From Trametopsis cervina (lineage: Eukaryota > Basidiomycota > Agaricomycetes > Polyporales > Irpicaceae), in assembly GCA_022385755.1 (NCBI GenBank), contig MU278361.1, forward strand, positions 473,186-537,185: 64,000 nt of DNA, given 5' to 3'. Under the pieces are notes generated by a model. The model made no database searches and was not told the origin of the DNA. It saw only the letters and a program-made list of their open reading frames with translations. Positions 54,719-64,000 of this stretch are shown one piece after another (position 1 is the stretch's first letter; each line of letters opens with the position of its first letter). The translations under genes were made by a program, and so were the position numbers.

Positions 54719-57700
54719 CTAGGACGCATGCACGGTGATGATGCTGAGGCTGAAAGCTGGGGCGGTATAGATGATGGTCTTGCCCGTAGCGATCTTAGAT
54801 GTGACAGGCGTTACAAGAGTCGGTTGTTCAGGTGTATTGCAAGCGGTCTCAGCTCCCTGTAAGAGCTGCAGAGTTCCGGATGAAGCGACAGTCCTAAAGG
54901 GGAGCTGGAAGGTGACTGGCGCCGCTGTTCCGACGGTGTTCACGACCTTGATCATGGGGTCAGCACTGTAGGTACTGCAATGACATATGCGGCAATGCGC
55001 ACCTTGATGATGATGCTGTTACTGGCAGTCGACCGAACGACGCTCCAGAAAAGCGTCCCGTTCGCAGAAGGGAGAGTGCTGGGTATATACTCGTCACCCT
55101 TATTGAGACTGAAGAGCTGTAGCATCGGCACATTAATGTACTCATATTTGTAACAGCTCATTTCATTACTTACCTTTTGTACGTAGAAACTTGATGATTT
55201 GATTACACTCCCGGCACTGCAAATGTGGGTCACACTCAGCCACTCGAGAGCTTTGTTTCATATCTCACTTACTCAAAGCTGATTAGGTCAGGGGTCTTCA
55301 AGTCGTTAGATAGTCATCTTGATGCATAGAGTGCATTTTACGAGCTTACCCACTGACTGTTATTGACGTGCTGGGGTTTGAAGAATTCACGGTCAGTGAT
55401 ATATAATTATGAAGCTGCATTCGACTTACTTGAAGAAGCGGGGCGTATGAAGCCGCGAAGACAATATCGCTATTCCTTTCCAAGCCCGTCATAAATGCTG
55501 CCTCTCCCGCAGAGCCTAATATGAATGTGAGCCTCGCTCAATGAAATGCATACACGTTGAGCCAACCTTGCATAATGGGGAAGGAAAGTCTCCCGTCAGA
55601 GGGCGTACCAAATATGTCGTTTGGATTGGTAGAGATAGATGCATACTCGCCCTGAAAAAGGTCAAGACACATTAACAGCACGTGGATGAGACTGTTACCT
55701 CGAAGTATTTGGTACCGTCGCGCTATGAGGGTCGCGATCAGTAAATAAATAGGATGACAGGAAACCAGCTTACGGCAAAAGAATCGTAGTAGAACGAGTT
55801 TTCGGCGAACCAGCCTTGCAGAGCACGTTGGCCACAAACAGTCGCAGAAAAGCTTGTTACTCACCGGGAGTTTGATAGACGTGTACATCCCACGCTTGCG
55901 GCTTAGGCGTTAGGACGGGATCATTGACTAGACTGGTGGCGATGAACGCTTTACATGGTATTAGCGTTGGGATACATTGACGGCGTAAGAAACCCACTCA
56001 GATTTGGGAAGGCAGCCGTTAAATTTCCAAAGAAATCACGCCATCGGTACGGATAGCTGCCAAAGGATCAAGTGTGAGATAGCGTGTCGAGTACATTCTG
56101 CGTATGCAGGGCTCACGTCGTAGCGGCGAAGTTATCCTATGGTCCAGTTTAGCATGGACTTACATTCGGGCCAGAACAAGAGCGTACCTCGTTACCAATC
56201 TCCACAAAGCGCAGCGTAAATGGATCCGGATGACCGAGAGAAGCACGAAGAGCAGCTAGAAATCCTGCTAAGCCTTGCAGCTCGCTATAGGACAGCCGAG
56301 GAACTCACCCGGAGCACTTTTTGACGGGTCTCCAATAACAAAGTTAATCTGAGGCATGTTGTCAACAAGATGCGGGGCAAGCTGGGTAAGTGCACGCACT
56401 TGATCAATCGCCTGCTGTATGTATGGTGCTAGATCTGCTTCAGGAAGGCTCGATCCTCCCAGATTGTATCCTACCGGAGGTTAATAAACTACCGCCACAC
56501 CAGCATAGGTGCACATACCTGACCAAACAGCCATGATCGGTTCCATGCCAACATCTTCGAAGAATGTCAAATACTCCAAGAGACCAAGTCCACTTGATGA
56601 GCTATGAGTATAGATACCACAGGGGTGGTAAATCATATACGAACTCTGTGTTGACGTATCCCCAGTCCCCAACCCGTCCTGGGCGATCGAGCAAAGAGCC
56701 TACTGTCGCGTTCCATTGCCACCGTGTAGCAGTAGATTGGCCCTGAAGCGACAGAAAACTGCTGATTAGATTGTAGATTAGAATATGTAGACCAAGGCTA
56801 CCTCCTGAACAGAGATATGGGATATCAGCTTGCTGCGTGTCGGCTCAAGCATGAGATCCTTACAAGATTGTTTCCACCAGGGAATCGGAAGAATGCTGGA
56901 CCCATTTCCGCTAGGGTCTATACAGAACACCATCAGTGTCTTAATTAACGCTATGTTGCCTGACAAGCGAGACACACTTCGGCGATGTCTATTCTCATTC
57001 CGTTCTCCCTGCCTTTAAAAGTCGGTGGCATCAATGACAGCATGGCGAAGTTGACTGTGAGGCCTGACGCGGCGTGGCCGTCAAGCGTTACGCTGAATAC
57101 GTTGTTAGTGTCCGTGGCAGATCGTGTCGGCTTCAAGGTCAACTTGATCTGCTTCCATGTCGTTTGTGAGCCCTTGATGGTCGTCGTTCCTTGAGCGAGC
57201 GTGGTCCCGGTAGAAGTTTTGAGTGCCAACGTCAATTGCCCAGAGAAAGAAGACGATTCAGGGAACCGGAGATATAGAGATGCGGTGTATTGCCAAGTCG
57301 AATCGACTTTGATGCCTTGTCACATTTCTCAGCAATTGTTATTATATACAGAGCAAGATTGCTCACCCCAGAAGCCTGAATTACTGAATCCAACTGGCCC
57401 GCTCTTTCCCGCAGGGATTTTTACTTGAAGCGAGTTTGGAAGGGCGGATGAGACTGGTTTGTTGTCAGCTATAACTGTGAGTTGTGCACCGTTAACACTG
57501 CTCCAAGCACTGAGGGCGGCCGTAGTATCTAGTCCGTCTGTGAATGAGGATGATACTATCTCTGTCAGGAGCACCTACTGGGCGTAACTTGCTGAAAGGC
57601 TCTATTTTGAAGCACTTAAAGACGATTGAGCGGAAATATCGACAGACAGGAGTACCGAACGTACTTTCGGCGTAAAGGCCTCCATCGCCGCTCTGCATCC

Positions 57701-58064
57701 TCTGTTCAGTAACAGTAACCTGTTGGACACATACATAGTGTTTCTCACATGCTAAATGCGCAGTGTGAGTATACATTGTATTCAGTCAGACGTCATCAGA
57801 CACGTACATTGATATCCTGCAAGACAGCACACATATTTCAGCGCCTACGACATCTTAGCGCAAGTGGAATCAACTACCTCAAACATTTGCCCAACTGCAG
57901 GATACGTCATATGCGAATAATTCAGGCAAAAAAACAAGATTGGGCCTACATAGCGTGGTTGGAACTGGATGGCTTGCGGAACTGCTTACAGAAATAGTGG
58001 TAGCAGCACATACATGCAATGCATGAAGCGCGACAGCTACAAGTGTACTGAGCTTAAACGCCAT
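54719..58064 (-). CDS. Secreted alpha-L-arabinofuranosidase-like glycoside hydrolase (GH51)
   Basis: Predicted extracellular hydrolase releasing arabinose from arabinan or arabinoxylan. The first exon (from 58064) encodes a signal peptide (MAFKLSTLVAVALHALHVCA) and TTISVSSSASHPVPTTL, the usual mature N-terminus of fungal GH51, joining SGDGGLYAE. The N-terminal carbohydrate-binding-like region reads ALSAWSSVNGAQLTVIADN, GPVGFSNSGFWGE, TWKQIKLTLKPT, VFSVTLDGHAASGLTVNFAMLSLMPPTFKGRENGMRIDIAE. The C-terminal sandwich reads STASNSIIIKV, MIKVVNTVGTAAPVTFQLPF, TAPAFSLSIITVHAS. The catalytic barrel is cut into many short exons (55400-56900), and I could not place both catalytic glutamates by eye. The very high intron number is the main obstacle. 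A TATA box lies 42 bp upstream. Confidence 0.75.
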
Positions 58065-58480
58065 TGTGGTGCTTGTTCGTCTTCGAAAATAGCTGCATGC
58101 CTGGTCTTATATACATGAGCAGCATCTTCGTGAGCTGAACAGCGAACATAGGCTGTTCTGCATGACCTCAACTATCCACATGCAAGATGATGCTTATGTT
58201 CTCCCGGTAGGGTTCTGGCAATTCAGTAGGAGGAGCCGGCCCGCCGGACACATTGCCGTCTCGATGAAGACGAACGTATATGCTTCCTGTAACTGTGTAA
58301 GGTGAATGGGAGACACGGCCTGTCGGACGGTCCGCATTATGCAGATCAGCTGCCACCAAGTGACATATGGTATGGAATAACTACGCACCAAACGTATTTC
58401 CTCAAAGTATCTCATTAAACAAGAAGAGGGTCTCAGTGCTTATGTACACGTGTCATAGTGATGAGGACGGAATACACTCG
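58065..58480. other. Intergenic region upstream of the arabinofuranosidase gene
   Basis: 416 bp with the arabinofuranosidase promoter and the 3' region of the Wapl gene. No gene was recognised. Confidence 0.5.
58106..58113 (-). promoter_or_regulatory. TATA box of the arabinofuranosidase gene
   Basis: TATATAAG on the minus strand, 42 bp upstream of the ATG at 58064; it implies a very short 5' untranslated region. Confidence 0.5.
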
Positions 58481-61400
58481 CTATTCCTCGAAGCTGTCCA
58501 GTAGATCTTGAAAGAAGGTTAGGACTTGCTTTACGACAACATCATCAGGTGAAGCCCCAGCGTCTTCATCGTGGCCATCTACCTCTCCGCCAGGGTCTTC
58601 ATCCCCGTCTTCCAATCGAGTGGCGTCCGCGGCCTTCTTCATAAACTCAGCGTAGAACAGCGTAAATTCGCGGGTGTTCTCCACCAAAGACTCCACTTTC
58701 TTCCTGCGTGACGGTCCGGACAAATGCCGAAGGAGTATCATCTGGTTACGCGGATGACCTTGCATCAGCAATCCAAAGAGGACAGCTATATGGCCGCGAA
58801 CAACAGATTCGAAGTCGTTCTCGGATGCGGACTGTTGTTCATAGATTTGAACGAGACATTCAAGAGCGCTGACGGCGGCCGGACAGTGACAGGCAACCGC
58901 ACATGAACGTTCACCTGGACACTGTGGAGACAGTTCTGAGAGGCTGGGTAAGTCGACGTAATTAAAGGAAGTTGTATGAACCCACTGATGTCACGCATGC
59001 GTTCGATTGCTTCATCCGATAATTGCACGAGGTTTGTAAGAATGCCTAAAATAAGGCATAACCTATCCAGGTGATGAACCGCAAGATCCAGGCCTCCCGA
59101 AGGCGATGTTCTGGCAGCTGCACGTATATGTTGGGCGTGGGATGTGGAAAGTAGCCTCATAACAGACGGCAGACCGTCGTGACTCCCAATACTGGCGTTA
59201 CACCAATCTAGGTTATCATGCGTAAGGTTCACAAGAACTCTGAACGCAGACTCTAAACACCGCTGAGCTAGCATGACATCATTGAATATGAGATAAACTT
59301 TTATCCTGCTAGAAGAACTGACCAGCTGCTGTAGAGCCTTGTAGGAGGGTATCACGAGATAGTACGTCCACTGCTACACACAAAGAAAGAAGTCTCGATC
59401 CAAGACCGTCGTCTCTCGCGTCATTCAGCGAGTTGTCGCCATCGAGGGTCTCGTCACCTTGCCAGCGACCTAATAAGTACGAATCGAGGAGGTGAAGACA
59501 ATTGCTAGCGTGCGCAAATGAGGGTATGTCGGTATAAGAATCCGGTTCCAAGGGCGGAATCAAGGGTAAGCCCGTGGTGTATGCAGACATTCTGGAAGTC
59601 AAAGGTAATAGCTCTTGCTGTAGGTTCGCAAGAACTATGGGCAAATATGTTGAACTGTGCAATGACGGAGGAATTGCGGCAAGTGACATGGAAATCAAGA
59701 GTCGATTTGAGGGCTAACATAGAGTGAGAAGATGTAGTTCCGGGATCCAAATGACGACTCACAATTGTGAGATCATCCCCAAGTCCAGATTTTGTCTGGA
59801 CCATCTTCTGCAACGTCTCCAGCTACAATGGGTAAATTAGAACTCTGATCACAGGACAGACTGTGTACATACGGGTGGTATATCAGTGCGGGTAAGACCA
59901 GCGAATTTTGTAGCTGGAGGACGCATTCCGCATGAGATGAGCCATAGCGGATCAGTCTTGTGTGTCGTAAGGGACAGCATTTTATAGAGGGTAGGAATGA
60001 AGTCAACTCTTGTTGCTAAATATGTCGCATCCACCGGATCGCGACATACAAGAGCGGCGAACAAGGCCAGTGCTGTGTCCAATACCTATGGAAGAATTTG
60101 AGAAATGAGACCCCTCTACTTATATAAACACACCTTGTCCCCATTGCCTGCACCTGCCCCGCGCAGTCCTTGCCACGCTTTGCTGAAGAAATCGGCCGCT
60201 TTAGCTTTCCTAGCAAAATCCGAATCACATAGTTTTGTGACAATCTCCAGCGCACTAGGGACACAACTTAGCACACGTAGCACCGAGAAATACAATGAAC
60301 ATACCTTCCTCTCCGTACGCCAATTGCGCCCTCAGGATCAAGACCTTCGAAGAGGTATCCCATGTCGTCCAAAAACCGCCTGCTCTCGCCTTTACTCCGA
60401 AGCTCGCTGATGCTTTTGAGATCGTTCATCATACCGGCCGGCAGGCGGGAAAACGAGGGATGAGTCTGTTTTTGCTTCCCCTTCGTTTTATTCGTATGTG
60501 GCGGAGACTGCGATTCCGTAATGAGTGGATACGGGTCGTCCTCTGAATTATCTACGCCCCATCTTGCACGTAAGTCTGCATAGGATTCCCGCGTCTCAAA
60601 TTCGTCCTCTTCTTCCTCATCCAACCTAGTCGCGTCCACGAGATCCTTGGAGCTCGATGCCGCAGGTACCATGGGCATTGCGACCAGGAACGACCGTGAT
60701 TTGCCGGCATAGGTGCGAGTGTTGGTGTTTGCAAGAGAAGGGCGGGCAGATATTTTCTCTGGGGAGACAAAACCTTCCTGAGATCGAGATTTACTAGGTG
60801 TGGGTGGGCGACTGCCTGTGGACCCAGGTGAGCCAGTTAAGTCGATGAGAGACTCGGTCTTGGTAAGCGCAAGCTTTGTGGGGGTACGCTGTAAGACCGA
60901 CGGCGCGGACGCTGTGACCTCGAGAGATTTGGTTGGACTTGATGTTCCAGAGCGAGAGCCCGTGTCTGTCTGAGTCCGCCGAAGCATACGCTTGGCAACA
61001 CCGCCGGCTTTGGATGTTGTGAGGGCAACAGGAGGAATAGACCCCTCGAATAGGTCCAAGAATCCCACCTCAGCTTTGGCTGACGAAGTTGAGTGACTTT
61101 GGCGCAGCTTCGGCACGATTGAAGCTGGAGCTGGACGAGACGACTGAGACTGTGATCTCTTCATCGGCACGAGTACGGACTTGGGCAGTATGGGCTTGGG
61201 CAATTCGGCCCAGGGCAACCTTTTTGAGGCACTGGATCCTATGCCACCGAGTATGTCGACAGCGTCCGGTGAGGCACGATCTTCTGCCTCTGTTCTGGGA
61301 ACTACGGCTCGTCAGTGTCCGATCCTAATAAGACACTTCAACAACGGAAAAGGTTGAGAAGCTACCGCTTCATGGATATACCAGGACCAAAGGGCCAGCT

Positions 61401-61671
61401 GGTAGCGACACATGAGACATACTGGACCAGGATGCTCACCTCGCGCCCGCGATGTATATACCTTTCGTGAGCTGCTCGGACGAAGTATATCTATGTCATC
61501 ATCGCTATCAGACGTGCTCTCGACATGCACAGCCTCTACCCTAATCTTCTGCTTCTTTCTCGAGGTCGTGTCGCGTTCCCGTTCCGGCGAATGCGAATCA
61601 TCGACCGACGTTGCCTCATCTCTCGCGGCGCGTTTGCCTTTGCGACTGTAGGTTCGGATTATCTGTGACAT
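58481..61671 (-). CDS. wpl1: Wings apart-like (Wapl) cohesin-release factor
   Basis: Nuclear factor that opens the cohesin ring together with Pds5. Start ATG at 61671 (MSQIIRTYSRKGKRAARDE, with a basic nuclear-localisation patch). Residues to about 400 are Ser/Pro/Thr-rich and disordered (SPTKSLEVTASAPS, LIDLTGSPGSTGSRPPTPSK). The Wapl domain follows: YADLRARWGVDNSEDDPYP, MNDLKSISELRSKGESRRFLDDMGYLFEGLD, ALEIVTKLCDSDFARKAKAADFFSKAWQGL, LALFAALVCRDPVDATYL, LESAFRVLVNLTHDNLDWC and LDRLCLILGILTNLVQLSD. A C-terminal helix LLMQGHPRNQMILLRHL and an acidic tail end at 58481. About nine introns. The conserved 'helix, LVNLTHDN..WC' segment is the strongest family signature. Confidence 0.88.
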
Positions 61672-62371
61672 ACTTTGCAGTCATTTGGCATAACGCAGAA
61701 TGCGCGAATTGTAAAGTTTGCCTTCTGCGCAGCGCAAGGAGTACGGAGGTCGAGCTGTTGCTAACGGTGGTTGATGGATGAAGCGACGAGCCTGAGCGCC
61801 ACAAAGCTTGATCATCCTGCTTTGGCCACCAAGTGATCGGGGTCTGAGCACGCCTGATCCTACGAGGTCGCGTGATGATTCACCTTCCCAGGTCGTGTGT
61901 TAAACTACTGTTGAGCTGCTACTAGTCAAGAGCGACGGTATAGAGCAAATAAGCATCAGTTCCTGAAATATCTCTATAAATCCGAACTTTCGCAAAATGG
62001 TGATTAAAACAATTCTCGTGATCAAGCCCTGTTAAAGCCTTACATCATCCTGTCACTCCTTGGCTCTAATTCTTAAGGTATACCGTACACATGCACACAT
62101 GAGATGCACGTTGTCAAAGTTATTGTGGTCGCCGTCTACGAACGCATCGTCTTTTATATTTGTGCATGCCCGGGCCGAACCGGCGGACCTTTGTTGCACG
62201 TCCCAATGAGGCAGCCGCTGAGTTACGCTCAAACCGTCATTGACCTCCGCCTTGGCCACATCAAACGCAGCGAGTCACGACCCCAGTTGGCCATCGTAAA
62301 CTACAAGTGTACAAATACCATCTGTTGTCCATCCCTGGTATGTTTTTGCTTTCCATTTCGCTCTGGCCGAC
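61672..62371. promoter_or_regulatory. Divergent promoter region between Wapl and FunK1 genes
   Basis: 700 bp between divergent starts at 61671 (-) and 62372 (+). A TCGCGTGA motif (61868-61875) contains the CGCGT core of MBF-type sites. No gene was recognised; the plus-strand frame at 62104-62472 is not convincing. Confidence 0.4.
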
Positions 62372-64000
62372 ATGGCCTCCCTTCCTGCCGACTCCCCCAC
62401 GGGATCCCCAATGAAAATGACAACAAAGGCACTCAACGTCTTCCGTCAGATAACTCCGAACAGGAAAAATAAACGAACACAAATGAACATGGAGATGACG
62501 GGTCACTTTATTGGTTCGTTCGCCGTGGCCGACTTTCTCAGTAAACACCTCCCTGTCAAACCCTTCATAATCTTCTCGTGTGGGAAGGTCCCAACCGCCG
62601 ACTTCAAGGCCGTGCCACAGAAGGGCAGTGAAACTGCAATGTACAAACCGCTGGTATGTGGCCATGATCTTTAATTCACCCGTGGCCGGTAGAGCTTATG
62701 TCCCGCATCGACCGCCAGGTTGAAGCCATCGAGGCCTCTGGCTGCTGCCCCTCTTTCAAACTGCTTAATACCTCAGCTCACCCAGACAAGACCTCACAAG
62801 TGAAACCTGATTGCTCTCTCTTCCTCAAGGCAGATGGCTACACTGACGGGTTCAGGTCGGACTACTTGCACGACGCTCATGTGCTATGGGAAGTGAAGCC
62901 GACCGACGTCAACGACGCGTTCGTGTCTGAGGGTGGCGACCCCTCAAAAGAGACACCTGCACCGCTCGAAAAGCTGTCTGTGAATAGCATTGAACATCGC
63001 GGCCAGCAGATTGACTACGCTACGTGGGTCATGCGACTACAGCACCGTACTCACTTCTTCTCTGTCTCGATTGTCGGCCACAACGCGCGCTTCATACGAT
63101 GGGACCGGTCTGGGGCAGTTGTTTCCGAGGCGTTCAACTACGTCAATGGGAGCAACAAGTACCTAGAAGAGTTCCTGTGGCGCTACGAACGGGCGACAGA
63201 TGAGCAACGCGGATTCGATTCTAGTGCTGTGCGAGCTAAACCTGCCGAATTTGATGCACTGAAAGTAGCTATCCTTGAGAAAGCCAAGTCTTTCCCGAGC
63301 TCTGAACAGAAGAAGAAGCTGGCCATGTCACTTGACGAGCAGTACCCCGCATACAAGCTGAGGGTTTTCAAGAACGGGAAGAAAAAAGAGAAGTCGGAGT
63401 ACATCGTGTGCAAGCCATTCTTTGACGCCGAGTCGGCTTGCGGGCGGGCCACCCGTGCATATTACGCATGGGGACTGAAGGAGAAGGAGCTTTTGTTCCT
63501 CAAGGACTCCTGGCGCCCCGAAGTTGCGGATACACTGTCCGAGGCAGAGATATACGACATGCTGGAGGACATAAGCGTCCACCATCTCCCTACGGTCTTC
63601 ACAGCCGGCGACGTGCTGAATAACAGTGGTAAAGAGCAGGCAACGGCGAGCCAAGACTGCCTCGAGCAGACGAATGCCGTGCGACCCATAGAGTGGCTGC
63701 GTCGACATCACCATCACCGAATTGTGCAAAAGCTGGCGCATCCGCTATTTATGGTGAACAGCTCCAGGCAATTGGTGCAAGCAATCCGGGATGTATTGCA
63801 GAGTACGTTCTCTTACTCGGCATAAGGTTATTATCATTAACTATGACCATATCAGCGATCTACGAAGCGTTTCACAAAGGCTGTCTCCTCCACCGCGACG
63901 TCAGCGTTGGGAACGTGATGCTGGATGAAAATGGCCGTGGGATACTGAACGATTGGGATCACGCGATCAAGTTGAACTCAGCAGCTAACCGACACAACTA
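62372..64000 (+). CDS. FunK1 fungal-type protein kinase (3' end beyond window)
   Basis: Member of the fungus-specific FunK1 kinase family, expanded in mushroom-forming fungi; role unknown. Exon 1 is 62372-62653 (MASLPADSPTGSPMKMTTKA). Exon 2 runs from about 62695 to 63801, and exon 3 begins at 63856 and runs off the window. The N-terminal FunK1 region reads VKPDCSLFLKADGYTDG, AHVLWEVKPTDVNDAF, EHRGQQIDYATWVMRLQHRTHFFSVSIVG, ARFIRWDRSGAVVSEAFNYV and FLWRYERATDEQRGFD. An insert follows, then ATRAYYAWGLKEKELLFLKDSWRP. The catalytic loop is HRDVSVGNVMLDENGRGILNDWDHAIK: HRDVS...N is intact, and the usual DFG is NDWD, as in the family. The acceptor of intron 1 (GAG|CTTATG) is slightly unusual. Partial at the 3' end. 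Confidence 0.88.

Noticed and set aside
62104..62472. 122-codon plus-strand frame upstream of FunK1
   Set aside because: It overlaps the FunK1 start in another frame, and the FunK1 exon has clear family motifs.
1..64000. CRISPR arrays, rRNA, transposon terminal repeats, tRNA genes
   Set aside because: A scan by eye found no regularly spaced repeats, long terminal repeats, transposase or reverse-transcriptase motifs, and no convincing tRNA B-box with matching arms; a covariance search would be needed to exclude a tRNA.

Overview
The window is nuclear DNA of a filamentous basidiomycete, most likely an Agaricomycete. The evidence is the many short (about 45-70 bp) GT-AG introns, compact genes on both strands, and lineage-typical families: F-box proteins with an RRSARLKG-type N-terminus, a FunK1 fungal protein kinase, DUF1996/WSC secreted proteins and a seven-helix receptor family common in mushroom-forming fungi. 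I see no transposon, CRISPR array, rRNA or confident tRNA. All assignments come from reading translated exons against remembered family motifs; no database search was run.

Layout, left to right. Bases 1-1071 carry no gene I can support. Then come an F-box protein (1072-3082, +), the small subunit of TFIIA (3631-4150, -) head-to-head with an MFS transporter (4505-6506, +), and a second F-box protein with a cysteine-rich tail (6923-9430, +). The very large cell-morphogenesis scaffold gene of the Mor2/Tao3/Furry family fills 9673-17248 (-). A disordered protein (17917-19584, -) diverges from a small CBS-domain protein (20076-20842, +). This is followed by a GPCR-like membrane receptor with a long cytoplasmic tail (21202-23333, -). 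A PTEN-type lipid phosphatase (23958-25986, -) is head-to-head with the mismatch-repair gene MLH1 (26771-29659, +). About 1.9 kb of unclear sequence follows.

The second half holds a secreted DUF1996-WSC protein (31610-33523, +), a RING-plus-RRM protein (33745-36561, +), two tandem Ran1/Vhs1-like protein kinases (37389-38756 and 39514-40859, both -), a SMYD-type SET/MYND methyltransferase (41145-43340, -), a membrane fatty-acid desaturase (43627-45738, -), a small conserved-looking protein (47444-48012, +), a GPI-anchored secreted protein (49628-50967, -), long-form tRNase Z (51411-54620, +) tail-to-tail with a secreted GH51-like arabinofuranosidase (54719-58064, -), the cohesin-release factor Wapl (58481-61671, -) and the 5' part of a FunK1 kinase (62372 to the window end, +).

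Most of the content is housekeeping: transcription (TFIIA), polarity (Mor2), PIP3 signalling (PTEN), repair (MLH1), tRNA maturation (tRNase Z) and cohesion (Wapl). It is interspersed with secreted and signalling genes. The most notable non-coding signals are a near-perfect 23-bp-arm hairpin and a shared 11-bp element upstream of the tandem kinases, an 11-bp MluI-box sequence shared by the MLH1 and RING-RRM promoters, and a 10-bp-period repeat at 48221-48280. I did not find a clearly new biological system.
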